A stretch of 64,000 nt of DNA from contig NZ_CP011372.1 of the NCBI RefSeq assembly GCF_001017575.1, positions 1,364,001 through 1,428,000 on the forward strand, given 5' to 3'. The notes under the pieces were generated by a model. It did not search any database and was not told the DNA's origin. It saw only the letters and a list, made by a program, of their open reading frames with translations. Below, in pieces: positions 27,585 to 36,294 of this stretch; position 1 is the stretch's first letter; every line of letters starts with the position of its first letter. A program made the translations under genes and the position numbers. The stretch comes from Campylobacter lari (lineage in GTDB: Bacteria > Campylobacterota > Campylobacteria > Campylobacterales > Campylobacteraceae).

Positions 27585-27875
27585 TTAATCATCCCATTTT
27601 TGACCTAAAAAATTTCCATTTCTATCAAAAAACATTTCCATATTATTACTTAGTTTAATTTCATATCCAAATTCCTCCCAATCTACATCTACAATAAAAG
27701 CTCCAGGAAAAGAACTTTGAATTTTATCCATAATAGGTTTAGAAAGCCCGTAATAATTTTGCACATAAGGGTTATGTTGAGGTGTATTTTGTTGATATGA
27801 ATTAGCATTTTGTTGTGTAATATTTGCACTAGCCATTAGCGCTAAAGCCATGCTTAGAATTAATATTTTTTTCAT
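27585..27875 (-). CDS. Small periplasmic PepSY-like protein
   Basis: 96 aa. Signal peptide 1-17 (ends LMASA), a Gln/Asn-rich spacer (about 19-40), then one PepSY-like/DUF2874-type module: IMDKIQSSFPGAFIVDVDWEEFGYEIKL with the final beta strands MEMFFDRNGNFLGQKWDD. Such domains are thought to bind or inhibit exported enzymes; the target here is unknown. Its ribosome binding site AAGGAG lies inside the 3' arm of a 9-bp hairpin (27879-27908). It sits between trxB and dapB. Confidence 0.78.
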   Translation of the reverse strand: MKKILILSMALALMASANITQQNANSYQQNTPQHNPYVQNYYGLSKPIMDKIQSSFPGAFIVDVDWEEFGYEIKLSNNMEMFFDRNGNFLGQKWDD

Positions 27876-27878
27876 TTT

Positions 27879-27908
27879 AGATTCTCCTTATTTTTTATAG
27901 GAGAATCT
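27879..27908 (-). promoter_or_regulatory. Hairpin that sequesters the ribosome binding site of the PepSY-like gene
   Basis: On the minus strand AGATTCTCC and GGAGAATCT are perfect 9-base complements with a 12-base A/T loop. The 3' arm includes the AGGAG ribosome binding site, 4 bases before the AAAATG start. It lacks a following T run, so it fits translational control better than termination of trxB. Confidence 0.6.
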
Positions 27909-27938
27909 TAATTAATTTTTGTGAAATTTATGTGAAGA

Positions 27939-28877
27939 TTAATGCAAGCTTTCAATATAAGCTAAAGCACTAAGCGCTGCAACCGCTCCATCACCTGCTG
28001 CGCATATTACTTGTTTTGGCGCATCTTTTCTTAAATCACCTGCTGCAAATAATCCTGCAATATTAGTTTGCATTTTAAGATCTACACTCACTTGACCGCC
28101 TTCTTCCATGGCACATAAAAACTCACCATTATCTTGTTTTAAGATTTCATTTCTTACATTTAATCCAACAAAAGTAAAGATTCCAGGTACATCAACCTCT
28201 CTTTTAGAGCCATCATTAAATGCTATTTTAATTTTATTAACACCCATATTATCACCACAAACCTCATCAACTAGCGCATTTGTGATTAATTCTATTTTTT
28301 CATTATTTTTTACTTTTTCAACTGTTGAAGGTGCTGCTCTAAACTCATCTCTTCTGTGGATTAAATATACTTTTGAGCAAATATTAGCTAGATATAACGC
28401 CTCTTCTAAAGCAGTATCTCCCCCACCTAAAACAGCTACTTCTTTATTTTTATAAAAAAATCCATCACATGTTGCACAAGTGCTTACGCCTTTTCCAAAA
28501 AATTCATCTTCACCTTTAAAACCTGCACGACGTGGTGTAGAACCTGTACATACAATTACAGCTTTTGCTTGTTCGTTTTTACCACCTTCTAATTTTATAT
28601 TAAAACTTCCATCAGCATTTTTGCTAATTTGCTCCACGCCTACCATTTCGTGTTTTAAACCAAAACGCATACACTGTTCATTCCAAGGAGCCATAAAAGA
28701 AATTCCATCTAAAACTTGAGCAACTCCAGGGTAATTTTCTATCTCTGAACTCGAAGTAATCTGCCCACCAGGCATACCCTTTTCAAACATGACAACATTT
28801 TTTAATCCACCTCTAGTAGCATATAAACCTGCGCTCAAGCCTGCAGGCCCACCACCTATAATAGCTAAATCTAACAT
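27939..28877 (-). CDS. trxB: Thioredoxin reductase
   Basis: TrxB reduces thioredoxin with NADPH. 312-aa flavoprotein with the FAD loop [10 protein letters not shown] (8-17), the redox pair Cys134-Ala-Thr-Cys137 in TCATCDGFF, the NADPH loop [10 protein letters not shown] and the C-terminal FAD segment [13 protein letters not shown]. Own promoter with TATAAT 32 bases upstream, after the trxA terminator. AAGGAAAA is the ribosome binding site. Confidence 0.97.
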   Translation of the reverse strand: MLDLAIIGGGPAGLSAGLYATRGGLKNVVMFEKGMPGGQITSSSEIENYPGVAQVLDGISFMAPWNEQCMRFGLKHEMVGVEQISKNADGSFNIKLEGGKNEQAKAVIVCTGSTPRRAGFKGEDEFFGKGVSTCATCDGFFYKNKEVAVLGGGDTALEEALYLANICSKVYLIHRRDEFRAAPSTVEKVKNNEKIELITNALVDEVCGDNMGVNKIKIAFNDGSKREVDVPGIFTFVGLNVRNEILKQDNGEFLCAMEEGGQVSVDLKMQTNIAGLFAAGDLRKDAPKQVICAAGDGAVAALSALAYIESLH

Positions 28878-28908
28878 AATATTTTTCCTTGTAGTTTTAT
28901 TTATAGGT

Positions 28909-28914
28909 ATTATA
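28909..28914 (-). promoter_or_regulatory. Probable -10 element for trxB
   Basis: TATAAT in TTTGTATAATACC on the minus strand, 32 bases before the trxB ATG and downstream of the trxA terminator, so trxB is transcribed separately. Confidence 0.6.
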
Positions 28915-28972
28915 CAAATTTTTCTTTAATTATAAATAATAAAAATTATTAAATAGTAAAAAATATGAAGAA

Positions 28973-28991
28973 AAGCCACAAAAAGTGGCTT
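28973..28991 (-). terminator. Rho-independent terminator of trxA
   Basis: On the minus strand, 4 bases after the trxA stop, AAGCCAC and GTGGCTT form a perfect 7-bp stem around a TTTTT loop, followed by TTCTTC and then TTTTTT. It is the clearest terminator in the window. Confidence 0.75.
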
Positions 28992-28995
28992 AAGA

Positions 28996-29310
28996 TTATA
29001 AAAGTGAGTTTAGTTTGTCTGCTAAAGCTTGTTTTGATTGAGCACCCACTAGCTGATCAACTACTTCACCATCTTTAAAGAAAATGATAGTTGGAATAGA
29101 TCTTACACCAAATTGTGCAGCCAAATCGCCTTGCTCATCTGTATTTACTTTACAAATTTTAGCCTTACCATCAAAATCATTTGCAAGCTCATCAATAACT
29201 GGAGCTAACATTCTACAAGGTCCGCACCATGGAGCCCAAAAATCTACTAAAGCTACACCTTCTTTTGCTTGTGCAAAATTTTCTGTAGTTAAATCAATAT
29301 ATTTTCCCAT
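28996..29310 (-). CDS. trxA: Thioredoxin
   Basis: 104-aa thioredoxin with active site Trp28-Cys29-Gly-Pro-Cys32 and the cis-Pro loop RSIPTIIFF. It supplies electrons to peroxiredoxins such as Bcp (22 kb) and to ribonucleotide reductase. Ribosome binding site AAAGGAG. It is closed by a terminator, and trxB follows with its own promoter. A small palindrome (29346-29359) lies 36-49 bases before the start. Confidence 0.97.
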   Translation of the reverse strand: MGKYIDLTTENFAQAKEGVALVDFWAPWCGPCRMLAPVIDELANDFDGKAKICKVNTDEQGDLAAQFGVRSIPTIIFFKDGEVVDQLVGAQSKQALADKLNSLL

Positions 29311-29345
29311 TTTTTCTCCTTTATTTTTTCACATTTTATTAAATT

Positions 29346-29359
29346 AGAATAAATATTCT
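29346..29359. promoter_or_regulatory. Palindrome upstream of trxA (possible operator)
   Basis: AGAATA-AA-TATTCT is a 6-2-6 inverted repeat in the 50-base gap before trxA, partly flanked by TT and CTTAA. Its A/T-rich half-sites recall Fur/PerR-type boxes but the spacing differs from the canonical 7-1-7. No factor can be assigned. Confidence 0.3.
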
Positions 29360-29360
29360 C

Positions 29361-29699
29361 TTAATAACCAATGTTCTCTAAAAGTTTTATATCATCTTTA
29401 TATACACAAAGTAAATCTATTTGATAATTCTCATCACTTTTGTGTTTCATAAAGTAATACTCTATAGCTTTGATGATTTTATTGTATTTTTTATGATCTA
29501 ATCTATATGCTACTTCATAATCTCCTTGCGTACTTTTAACCTCAACAAAATGTAAAATTTTATCTTTTTTAGCAATGATATCAATTTCTCCAAATTTAGA
29601 ATGAAAATTTCTTTTTAAAATTTCAAAACCTTGAGTTTTTAAATACTCGCACGCTAAATCCTCTCCTTTTTTGCCAAAAAGATACTGTAATAAAGCCAT
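29361..29699 (-). CDS. YraN-family (UPF0102) predicted nuclease-like protein
   Basis: 112 aa with the Endonuclease-like fold residues GEIDIIAKKDKILHFVEVKS: Glu-x-Asp...Glu-x-Lys, as in restriction-like nucleases. YraN proteins have no settled function; some links to DNA uptake or repair exist in other bacteria. It is the last gene of the rpmE-to-hom operon and starts one base inside the hom stop. Confidence 0.9.
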   Translation of the reverse strand: MALLQYLFGKKGEDLACEYLKTQGFEILKRNFHSKFGEIDIIAKKDKILHFVEVKSTQGDYEVAYRLDHKKYNKIIKAIEYYFMKHKSDENYQIDLLCVYKDDIKLLENIGY

Positions 29700-30952
29700 T
29701 AATCTTCTATTCTCATCATAAAAACATCATCTTTTACAAATTCTTGTTCTTTAAGTTTTTGAATTAAAATTTGTATATTTTTTTCATAAGTTTGATGAGT
29801 GATAAAAAATAAAGTACTACAATCTTGCTTTTCTTTTTTTGGCTTTTGTAAAAAAGTATCGATTGAAATTTGATGTTCACTCATTAATTGTGTGATTTTT
29901 GATAATACCCCTATTTTATCTAATACTTTCAATCTTAAATAATATCTTGTATAAATTTCATCCTTATTTAAAAGTTTATAAGAAGTATCATTTAAATACC
30001 CAAAAATAGCACTATTTTTTTCTTTTCTTGCTATATCGATTAAATCAGCTATAACAGCACTTGCAGTTGCCTTGCCACCTGCACCTGGGCCATAATATAA
30101 ACTTTCACCCAAAATATCCCCATCAACACTAATAGCATTCATCACTCCATCAACCTTTGCTAGTATTTTATCTTTACTAAGCATAGCAGGATGAACCCTT
30201 AGTTCTATTTTTTCATCTTTTATTTTAGCAATACCTAAATGCTTTATGATATATTCAAATTCCTTTGCAAAATAAATATCTTCATCACTTACCTTACTAA
30301 CACCCTCAATCAAGATATCTTCAGGTTTTACTCTTAATCCATAGGCAATATTTGCTAAAATTAAAAGCTTATGTGCAGCATCAAATCCTTCTATATCAAA
30401 AGTAGGATCAGCTTCGGCATATCCTAAATCTTGAGCCTTTTTTAATACTTCTTGAAATTTAGCATTATCTTCAGTCATTTTACTTAAAATATAATTGCTT
30501 GTACCATTTAAAATGCCTTTAATAGAAACAATATTATTAGCACTCAAACCCTCTTTTAAAATTTTAATAATAGGAATTCCGCCTGCCACACTTGCTTCAT
30601 AACCAAAAGCTGTATCTTGTGCTAATTTTTCAAGCTCATAACGATGATAAGCAAGCAAAGCTTTATTGGCAGTTACTACTGATTTTTTTCTTTTTAAAAT
30701 CTTTGAAATTATCTCAAAAGGTAAATCAATACCACCCATTAACTCCACAAATACATCAATATCTTCACGCTCTAAAACTTCATCAATATCATTAACCACA
30801 GGAATTAATGCATTTGGTTTTGGATTTCTTGCTAAAGCAATCACTGGAATAATTTCTTCATCACATCTTGCTTTGATTAAATCTTGATTTTTTAACAAAG
30901 TTTCTACAACGGCACTTCCTACCGTGCCATAGCCTAAAATTGCTATTTTCAT
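29699..30952 (-). CDS. hom: Homoserine dehydrogenase
   Basis: Hom reduces aspartate semialdehyde to homoserine for threonine and methionine. 417 aa. N-terminal NAD(P) loop GYGTVGSAV (8-16); the signature GILNGTSNYIL and AQDLGYAEADPTFDIEG bind substrate; a C-terminal ACT domain (about 340-415, KVLDKIGVLSKITQLM) is the likely threonine sensor. It follows the aminotransferase by one base. Confidence 0.97.
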   Translation of the reverse strand: MKIAILGYGTVGSAVVETLLKNQDLIKARCDEEIIPVIALARNPKPNALIPVVNDIDEVLEREDIDVFVELMGGIDLPFEIISKILKRKKSVVTANKALLAYHRYELEKLAQDTAFGYEASVAGGIPIIKILKEGLSANNIVSIKGILNGTSNYILSKMTEDNAKFQEVLKKAQDLGYAEADPTFDIEGFDAAHKLLILANIAYGLRVKPEDILIEGVSKVSDEDIYFAKEFEYIIKHLGIAKIKDEKIELRVHPAMLSKDKILAKVDGVMNAISVDGDILGESLYYGPGAGGKATASAVIADLIDIARKEKNSAIFGYLNDTSYKLLNKDEIYTRYYLRLKVLDKIGVLSKITQLMSEHQISIDTFLQKPKKEKQDCSTLFFITHQTYEKNIQILIQKLKEQEFVKDDVFMMRIED

Positions 30953-30953
30953 T

Positions 30954-32156
30954 TTATTCTCTTAAGTATTTTTTAATATTTCTTGCTGCTTGACGAATAC
31001 GGTTTTCATTTTCTATTAAAGCTATTCTAACATACTCATTGCCCGCTTCACCAAAGCCAACTCCAGGGCTTACTGCTACATTTGCTTTTTGCAAAAGCTG
31101 TTTGGAAAATTCCATACTACCAAGATGAGCCTTACTTTGAGGGAGTTTAGCCCAAACAAACATACTTGCATTAGGTTTTTTTAGCTCCCATCCTGCTTGA
31201 TAAAACGAATCAAGCAAGACTTCTAATCTTCTTGCATAAGTTACTTTAATCTCTTCAACGCAAGTTTGATCTCCATCTAAAGCTATAGTAGCAGCAACTT
31301 GTATAGGAGTATACATACCATAATCAAACCAAGATTTAATCTTTTTCAAAGCAGCAATTAAGCGTTTATTGCCCACCACAAAACCTACGCGCCAACCTGC
31401 CATATTGTAAGATTTTGAAAGTGTATAAGTTTCTACTGCTACATCTTTAGCACCTTCAACTTCAAAAATAGAAGGAGTTTTATAAGAACCAAAAGTTAAG
31501 TCCGCATAGGCAATATCAGAAATAATATAAAATCTTTCTTTTTTTGCCATGGCAACCAATCTCTCATAAAAACTTTTTTCCACTGTAACTGTTGTAGGAT
31601 TATGCGGAAAATTTACTACTACATATTTTGGACGCGGAATGCTTTCATGTAGTGTTTTTTGTAAATTTTCAAAAAAAGTATTTTCATTTAATTCATAATT
31701 TTCATTAAAATCAAAATTCATTGTCGCTACATTACCACCTGCTATGATAAAAGCTTGAGTATGTATAGGATAAGCAGGTGTAGGTACAATAGCTACATCT
31801 CCTGGGTTAATAACAGCTCTTGCTAAATTTACAAAACCCTCTTTAGAACCCATCGTTGCAACTACTTCACTTTCAGGATCTAAATCAACATCATATTTTC
31901 TTTTATACCAATTACAAATTGCAAGCCTTAGTTTATAAATTCCACTCGAAGCAGAATAACCTGAAGTTTTGTCTTTATTTGCACTTTCACAAAGCTTGTC
32001 TATGATATGTTGAGGGGTTTTGCCATCAGGATTCCCCATAGAAAAATCTATTATATCCTCCCCTGCTCTTCTTGCTGCCATTTTAATCGCATTAACTTCA
32101 GCAAAAACATAATTTGGAAGTCTTTCTATGGTATTAAAATGAATTTCTTCAAACAT
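30954..32156 (-). CDS. alaC: AlaC-like class I/II aminotransferase
   Basis: 400-aa fold-type I PLP aminotransferase, closest by eye to E. coli AlaC (glutamate-pyruvate transaminase): the opening RLPNYVFAEVNAIKMAARRAG and DFSMGNPDG (37-45) match it. Active-site residues: Asn186 in FPHNPT, Asp214/Tyr217, PLP Lys248 in TLSKSYNMAGW, and a C-terminal Arg for the carboxylate. Directly before hom, which fits amino acid metabolism, but the exact substrate (alanine or another) is inferred. Confidence 0.85.
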   Translation of the reverse strand: MFEEIHFNTIERLPNYVFAEVNAIKMAARRAGEDIIDFSMGNPDGKTPQHIIDKLCESANKDKTSGYSASSGIYKLRLAICNWYKRKYDVDLDPESEVVATMGSKEGFVNLARAVINPGDVAIVPTPAYPIHTQAFIIAGGNVATMNFDFNENYELNENTFFENLQKTLHESIPRPKYVVVNFPHNPTTVTVEKSFYERLVAMAKKERFYIISDIAYADLTFGSYKTPSIFEVEGAKDVAVETYTLSKSYNMAGWRVGFVVGNKRLIAALKKIKSWFDYGMYTPIQVAATIALDGDQTCVEEIKVTYARRLEVLLDSFYQAGWELKKPNASMFVWAKLPQSKAHLGSMEFSKQLLQKANVAVSPGVGFGEAGNEYVRIALIENENRIRQAARNIKKYLRE

Positions 32157-32167
32157 CGTCCGTCCTT

Positions 32168-32974
32168 TTAGCGTCTTAAGTAAATTTTCAAACCCCTTTT
32201 TATATTATCAAGGCTAAACATATCCCCTATAATAGCATATTTTGCGCCCAATGGTATATTTACATTTACCTCATTTTGCTTATGTGTATTTTCTACACCT
32301 TGAATAAAATTTAAATTTTTATCTAAAAACTGAATTTTACAAAACCAAGAGTCAAGATTGTGTGCACTAAGCTCCATACTTTTTGCACCTTGCAAATCAA
32401 TAATATATTCTCTTAAAGGTTTGTTTAATTGAGTAATAGTATTTAGTGGAATTTGAGTATTAACTTTAGGTTTTGCTTTTGAAAAATCTAACTCATATTC
32501 ATAATTTAACTCTGAAATTTTATAAATATCTTTAATAAAAACAGAACTACCCAACAAAGCCTTATAAAAAACTCCTGGATCAAGCATATACTGAGAATCT
32601 ACGGCTAACTTATATGTGATATAGTTTTCCCTTAAAGTTAATTCAGTTGGTATAAAATATATATAACCTAGTTCATTTAAAGTATCATTGATTGTTTTAA
32701 AAAACAAAACAGAATCAGCTTGGGCTTTAAAACTAAAGGTTAAAGTTTTTGGTTCATTTAATATAAAATTTGCTAAAGAATTGGTTTTTAAAATTTGAGA
32801 AATAGTGTAAATATCTACATTTTCACGCTCATCTTTGTAATCATTTCTTGCAAACAAAAGTTCCAATTGTGCATCTTTAGAATTATCATTAACAATATGC
32901 TTAGCAACCTCTAAGGCACTTAGTGCAAAAGCATTGAGAGTAAAAAAAATGGAAAATATTAAAATTCTTACCAT
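32168..32974 (-). CDS. Exported protein of unknown function
   Basis: 268 aa with a signal peptide (about 1-17, ends FALSA). No motif I recognise; it is mixed alpha/beta, ending in a beta-rich domain (about 185-268) with VNVNIPLGAKYAIIGDMFSLDN. The start overlaps the stop of the RodZ-like gene by 7 bases, so the two are translated together, and a periplasmic role near that protein is a guess. Corresponds by position to Cj0151c. Confidence 0.75.
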   Translation of the reverse strand: MVRILIFSIFFTLNAFALSALEVAKHIVNDNSKDAQLELLFARNDYKDERENVDIYTISQILKTNSLANFILNEPKTLTFSFKAQADSVLFFKTINDTLNELGYIYFIPTELTLRENYITYKLAVDSQYMLDPGVFYKALLGSSVFIKDIYKISELNYEYELDFSKAKPKVNTQIPLNTITQLNKPLREYIIDLQGAKSMELSAHNLDSWFCKIQFLDKNLNFIQGVENTHKQNEVNVNIPLGAKYAIIGDMFSLDNIKRGLKIYLRR

Positions 32975-33843
32975 AATTTTCCTCTATTTTCTTTTACAAA
33001 CTCAGCCTTTGTAATTTGTTTGATTTTGCCATCTTTAATCATTAAAAACTTAGACACACCGTTTTTAAACTCTAAAGTATTGTTATTTTCATCATTTAAA
33101 CTAAAAGCAGCATGACCTGTGGTAATAAGCATATCTTTATCTAAAGATAAAGTATAATCATTTTTAATAGTTAAAGAACTTTTTTTGAAAGTTTTTAAAT
33201 CCACCATACCAAGCCAAAGTTCTGCGCTTGGTTTTATAATACTTTCTTTAAGCAAAACCATATTTTCTTCAGGCATATTTAAACTAGCATTATCCTCTAA
33301 TGTTTCTTCTATAGTATTATTACTCTCATCTGTTAGCTCTAAAATAGTTGTATTTGTTTCATTATTTTCTATAACATCATCAGCAAAAAAATTAACAACC
33401 GGAGTTTCATTCTCATCGACTTTTTCTTCTAAAACAACCTGCTCTTGATTTAATACATTAGTGGTATTTTCATCTAAAGTGGAGCTTTGAAAAAATCTTG
33501 AAACACCCCAAGCTAAAGCCACTATCAAAAGCACTACTACTATAATCACAATATACCATACACTCGAACTTTCTTTAGTATATGAGTTCATTCTGGGCGC
33601 AATATACACATGATTTTTTTTCTCAATGCCATTTTCCTCTAAATAGGCATGATATTCTTCTAAAAAATTAGAAAAATCAAGCTCATACTCTCTTTGTAAA
33701 ATTTTAATAAAGCCATTTACATTAAAGCGAGATAAAGACTTAAAATCTTTTTTAATGATATATTCAAGACAAGCTATTTCTATTTGTGTTCTTTTTTGAA
33801 CTTCTAATAAATTTAAATCTTCTAATTTTTTCCAACTATCCAT
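32968..33843 (-). CDS. RodZ-like membrane protein with N-terminal HTH
   Basis: 291 aa. Residues about 8-66 match the RodZ HTH pattern: LLEVQKRTQIEIACLEYI, a KDF turn, then GFIKILQREYELD and an FLEEYHAY end. One membrane helix (95-115) follows, then an acidic Asn/Glu/Thr-rich linker (about 120-215), and a C-terminal beta domain (about 220-291, WLGMVDLKTFKKSSLTIKN...) like the DUF4115 domain of RodZ. RodZ anchors MreB to the membrane. No identity was computed, so this is a fold-pattern call. mreB and mreC are about 15 kb away. It overlaps the SpoU gene by 8 bases. Confidence 0.65.
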   Translation of the reverse strand: MDSWKKLEDLNLLEVQKRTQIEIACLEYIIKKDFKSLSRFNVNGFIKILQREYELDFSNFLEEYHAYLEENGIEKKNHVYIAPRMNSYTKESSSVWYIVIIVVVLLIVALAWGVSRFFQSSTLDENTTNVLNQEQVVLEEKVDENETPVVNFFADDVIENNETNTTILELTDESNNTIEETLEDNASLNMPEENMVLLKESIIKPSAELWLGMVDLKTFKKSSLTIKNDYTLSLDKDMLITTGHAAFSLNDENNNTLEFKNGVSKFLMIKDGKIKQITKAEFVKENRGKLW

Positions 33844-34516
33844 TTTTCATCCTATCGCAAAGTATTGCAAATGCTGCACTTACATTTAAACTATCAAAGT
33901 CATTGTGCATTTTTATACCTACACATTCATCGCATTTTTTAAGCACCTTTGGTGCTATACCAAAACCTTCACTTCCCATAATCAAAACTTTTTTATCTTT
34001 AGCCTTGATAGTATGTATATCACTACCTCCGCTAGCACTAGCATAGATATAAAAACCTTTTTGTTTTAATTCATTTATCATGCTTAAAATATCATCATTT
34101 AAAACTATTTTCATATCTAAAGCTGCCCCACTACTTGCGCGGATTACTCCATCTATAGCTACACTTTTAGCTACCAAAATAACCCCATCAGCACCCAAAG
34201 CATAAGCACTACGCACGATAGCTCCGATATTTCCAACGTCGCTAATATTATATAAAATAACTATAAAATCTTTTTCTTTTAAACTTTCAAAAGAGCTAAA
34301 TTCAAACTCATCAATTTCCATTAAAAAACCTTGATGATTTCCACCTCTTGCTAAACTTTGTGCGGTTTTAAAATCAAGCTTTTTAATTTTTTTTGAAGCT
34401 TTTGCTATTTTTGAAAAATCAGCTTTTTCGCATTCTTTTGCTAAATAAATTTCTTTAATTTTTTCTTTATGCTTTTCTAAGATATAAAAAAACACTTGCT
34501 TGCCATAAACTATCAT
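33836..34516 (-). CDS. SpoU-type (TrmH/RlmB family) RNA 2'-O-methyltransferase
   Basis: 226 aa SPOUT enzyme that methylates ribose 2'-OH in tRNA or rRNA. Motif 1 NISDVGNIGAIVRSA, motif 2 LIMGSEGFGI and motif 3 SLNVSAAFAI form the trefoil knot and SAM site. The N-terminal 70 residues are a substrate-binding domain like that of RlmB, which modifies G2251 of 23S rRNA; which RNA is used here is not evident. Sits between rsmI and the RodZ-like gene. Confidence 0.9.
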   Translation of the reverse strand: MIVYGKQVFFYILEKHKEKIKEIYLAKECEKADFSKIAKASKKIKKLDFKTAQSLARGGNHQGFLMEIDEFEFSSFESLKEKDFIVILYNISDVGNIGAIVRSAYALGADGVILVAKSVAIDGVIRASSGAALDMKIVLNDDILSMINELKQKGFYIYASASGGSDIHTIKAKDKKVLIMGSEGFGIAPKVLKKCDECVGIKMHNDFDSLNVSAAFAILCDRMKNG

Positions 34517-34535
34517 TTTTAAATAATAACCAAAT

Positions 34536-35354
34536 TCAACTTAAAAGCAGTTTTTGATAATTTTCTTTTGGAGATTTTGCATTGATTTTTGAAAGAAGTT
34601 TTGCCTTTGTTTTTAAAGGCAAATCAAGCTCATAAATATCTTGCTCACACAAGGTATTTTGATGAAATTGCTTTTCTTTAGCACTTACGACTACACACCA
34701 TTCACCGCGCAAATCCATTGTTTTTATTTTTTCTAAAACCTCTAAGACTCCTGCTCTAAATTTAGTTTCAAATTTCTTTGTTGCTTCTTTTATGATAAAA
34801 ATTTCTCTTAAAGGATCAATTTTGCTAATTTCTTCTACCAAATTCAGTATTCTAGTGGGTGCTTCATAAACTATACTAGGATAAGGATTAAGCATTAAAT
34901 TTTCAATATCTTTTTGTCTTTGAGGATTTTTATTGGCTAAAAAACCCATAAAAATAAATTCTTTTTTACAAAATGCGCTTGAAACTAATGCAAGCAAAGC
35001 AGCATTTGACCCTGCTAAGACTTCATAATCAATATTATTTTTAATGGCATATTCAATTAAAAATTGCCCCGGGTCACTAATACCTGGCATACCCGCATCA
35101 CTTAAATATGCAATATCTTGTTTAAAAAAATCATCATCTATTTTTGCTAAAAAATCTTTTTCATTATGCGTGTGTAAGGCTAAATATTTATCAGGTTTTA
35201 TTTCTAAATTAAATTTTTCATTAAGGAGATGGACTAAAGATTTGCAAACTCTCGTATCTTCACATAAAAAGAGTTTGCATTTTTGTAAAATTTCTAAAGA
35301 ATGAAAAGAAATATCGTTTAAATTTCCTATGGGTGTAGGAATAAAATATAACAT
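34536..35354 (-). CDS. rsmI: 16S rRNA 2'-O-methyltransferase RsmI
   Basis: RsmI methylates C1402 of 16S rRNA. 272-aa tetrapyrrole-methylase fold: N-terminal FIPTPIGNLNDI, CEDTRVCKSLV, SDAGMPGISDPGQFL and GSNAALLALVSSAF are all family signatures. The start overlaps the rpmE stop by one base. Ends with a Lys-rich helix. Confidence 0.96.
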   Translation of the reverse strand: MLYFIPTPIGNLNDISFHSLEILQKCKLFLCEDTRVCKSLVHLLNEKFNLEIKPDKYLALHTHNEKDFLAKIDDDFFKQDIAYLSDAGMPGISDPGQFLIEYAIKNNIDYEVLAGSNAALLALVSSAFCKKEFIFMGFLANKNPQRQKDIENLMLNPYPSIVYEAPTRILNLVEEISKIDPLREIFIIKEATKKFETKFRAGVLEVLEKIKTMDLRGEWCVVVSAKEKQFHQNTLCEQDIYELDLPLKTKAKLLSKINAKSPKENYQKLLLS

Positions 35355-35554
35355 TATTGCATTGCGTATTTTTTCTTAAATTTCTCTACACGACCCGCAG
35401 CATCTACGATTTTTTCACTACCTGTAAAAAATGGATGACAACTTGAGCAAATATCAACTTTAATTTCTGGTTTATTTGACTTAGTAGTAAAAGAATTTCC
35501 ACAAGCACAACTAACTTTGCATTCTACATATTCTGGGTGAATTTCTTTTTTCAT
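35354..35554 (-). CDS. rpmE: 50S ribosomal protein L31
   Basis: 66 aa with the zinc ligands Cys16/Cys18 and Cys36/Cys39 ([17 protein letters not shown]), so it is the zinc-binding form of L31. It leads a run of RNA-modification genes. Ribosome binding site AAAAAGGA; TATAAT 31 bases upstream. Confidence 0.97.
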   Translation of the reverse strand: MKKEIHPEYVECKVSCACGNSFTTKSNKPEIKVDICSSCHPFFTGSEKIVDAAGRVEKFKKKYAMQ

Positions 35555-35585
35555 TGTTTATCCTTTTTCAAAACATTAAGGCGTA

Positions 35586-35591
35586 ATTATA
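35586..35591 (-). promoter_or_regulatory. Probable -10 element for the rpmE operon
   Basis: TATAAT in CTATATAATTACG on the minus strand, 31 bases before the rpmE ATG. It should serve rpmE through yraN. Confidence 0.6.
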
Positions 35592-35631
35592 TAGATTTTT
35601 ATATAAAAAATAGCTAAATTTAAGCGTGTTT

Positions 35632-36294
35632 TTAAATTATGAATTTTGAAGCAACCCCTATTAAAGCTGTTTGTGCTTTAAGTACAAAATCAGCCTGTAA
35701 TTTTGCTTTTTTTATATTCTTCTCTCTTTCTTTTTGAGAAAATCCACCTTCAGCACCTATTAAAAACACGTACTTACTAGGTTCAAAACTCATCAAATCT
35801 TCGCCTTCAAAGTCTATCAAAACAATGTTCTCATAAACTTGCTGAAATTTTTTAAAATCATCAAAGCTTTCAAGCTCCATTAAAGAAGCGCGACCACATT
35901 GTTGGGATGATTCTATAAGAATTTTTTCCATTCTTTTAAAATCTAACTTAAAATTTTTTTGTGAATAATCCATATACACAAAAGAAAGCTTTGCTACTCC
36001 AAGCTCGTTTAAAAAAGGCAAAGTTTTTTCTATAATCTTTGGATCAATCACCGCTAAAGCTAAATGTAAATGCGTTTTTAATTCTTGTTTTTCTTCTTTT
36101 TTATCAAGCAAATTTAATACGCAAGAGCGTCTAGAAAGCTCTATGCATTCATAAGTATAAGCAAAAAAATCTTTTAAATTTTTTAATATGATTTTATCAC
36201 CTACTTTAATTCTTCGAACCTTTAAGTGTAAAAAAGCTTCATTTTCTAACTCTAAATTTAAAACACCACTTTGTGGGTGATATAAAAATCGCAT
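35632..36294 (-). CDS. rsmE: 16S rRNA m3U1498 methyltransferase RsmE
   Basis: RsmE adds a methyl group to N3 of U1498. 220 aa from ATG 36294, which overlaps the previous stop as TAATG; a 19-codon upstream extension is hydrophobic and inside the neighbour. N-terminal PUA-like domain MRFLYHPQSG...KVGDKIIL, then the SPOUT knot with FLIGAEGGFSQKE. The C-terminus ALIGVASKFII is slightly short of the usual ETA/L end. Last gene of the mqnP operon. Confidence 0.93.
   Translation of the reverse strand: MRFLYHPQSGVLNLELENEAFLHLKVRRIKVGDKIILKNLKDFFAYTYECIELSRRSCVLNLLDKKEEKQELKTHLHLALAVIDPKIIEKTLPFLNELGVAKLSFVYMDYSQKNFKLDFKRMEKILIESSQQCGRASLMELESFDDFKKFQQVYENIVLIDFEGEDLMSFEPSKYVFLIGAEGGFSQKEREKNIKKAKLQADFVLKAQTALIGVASKFII

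Noticed and set aside
30592..30887. Two overlapping plus-strand frames inside hom
   Set aside because: They are antisense shadows of the well-conserved NAD-binding part of hom.
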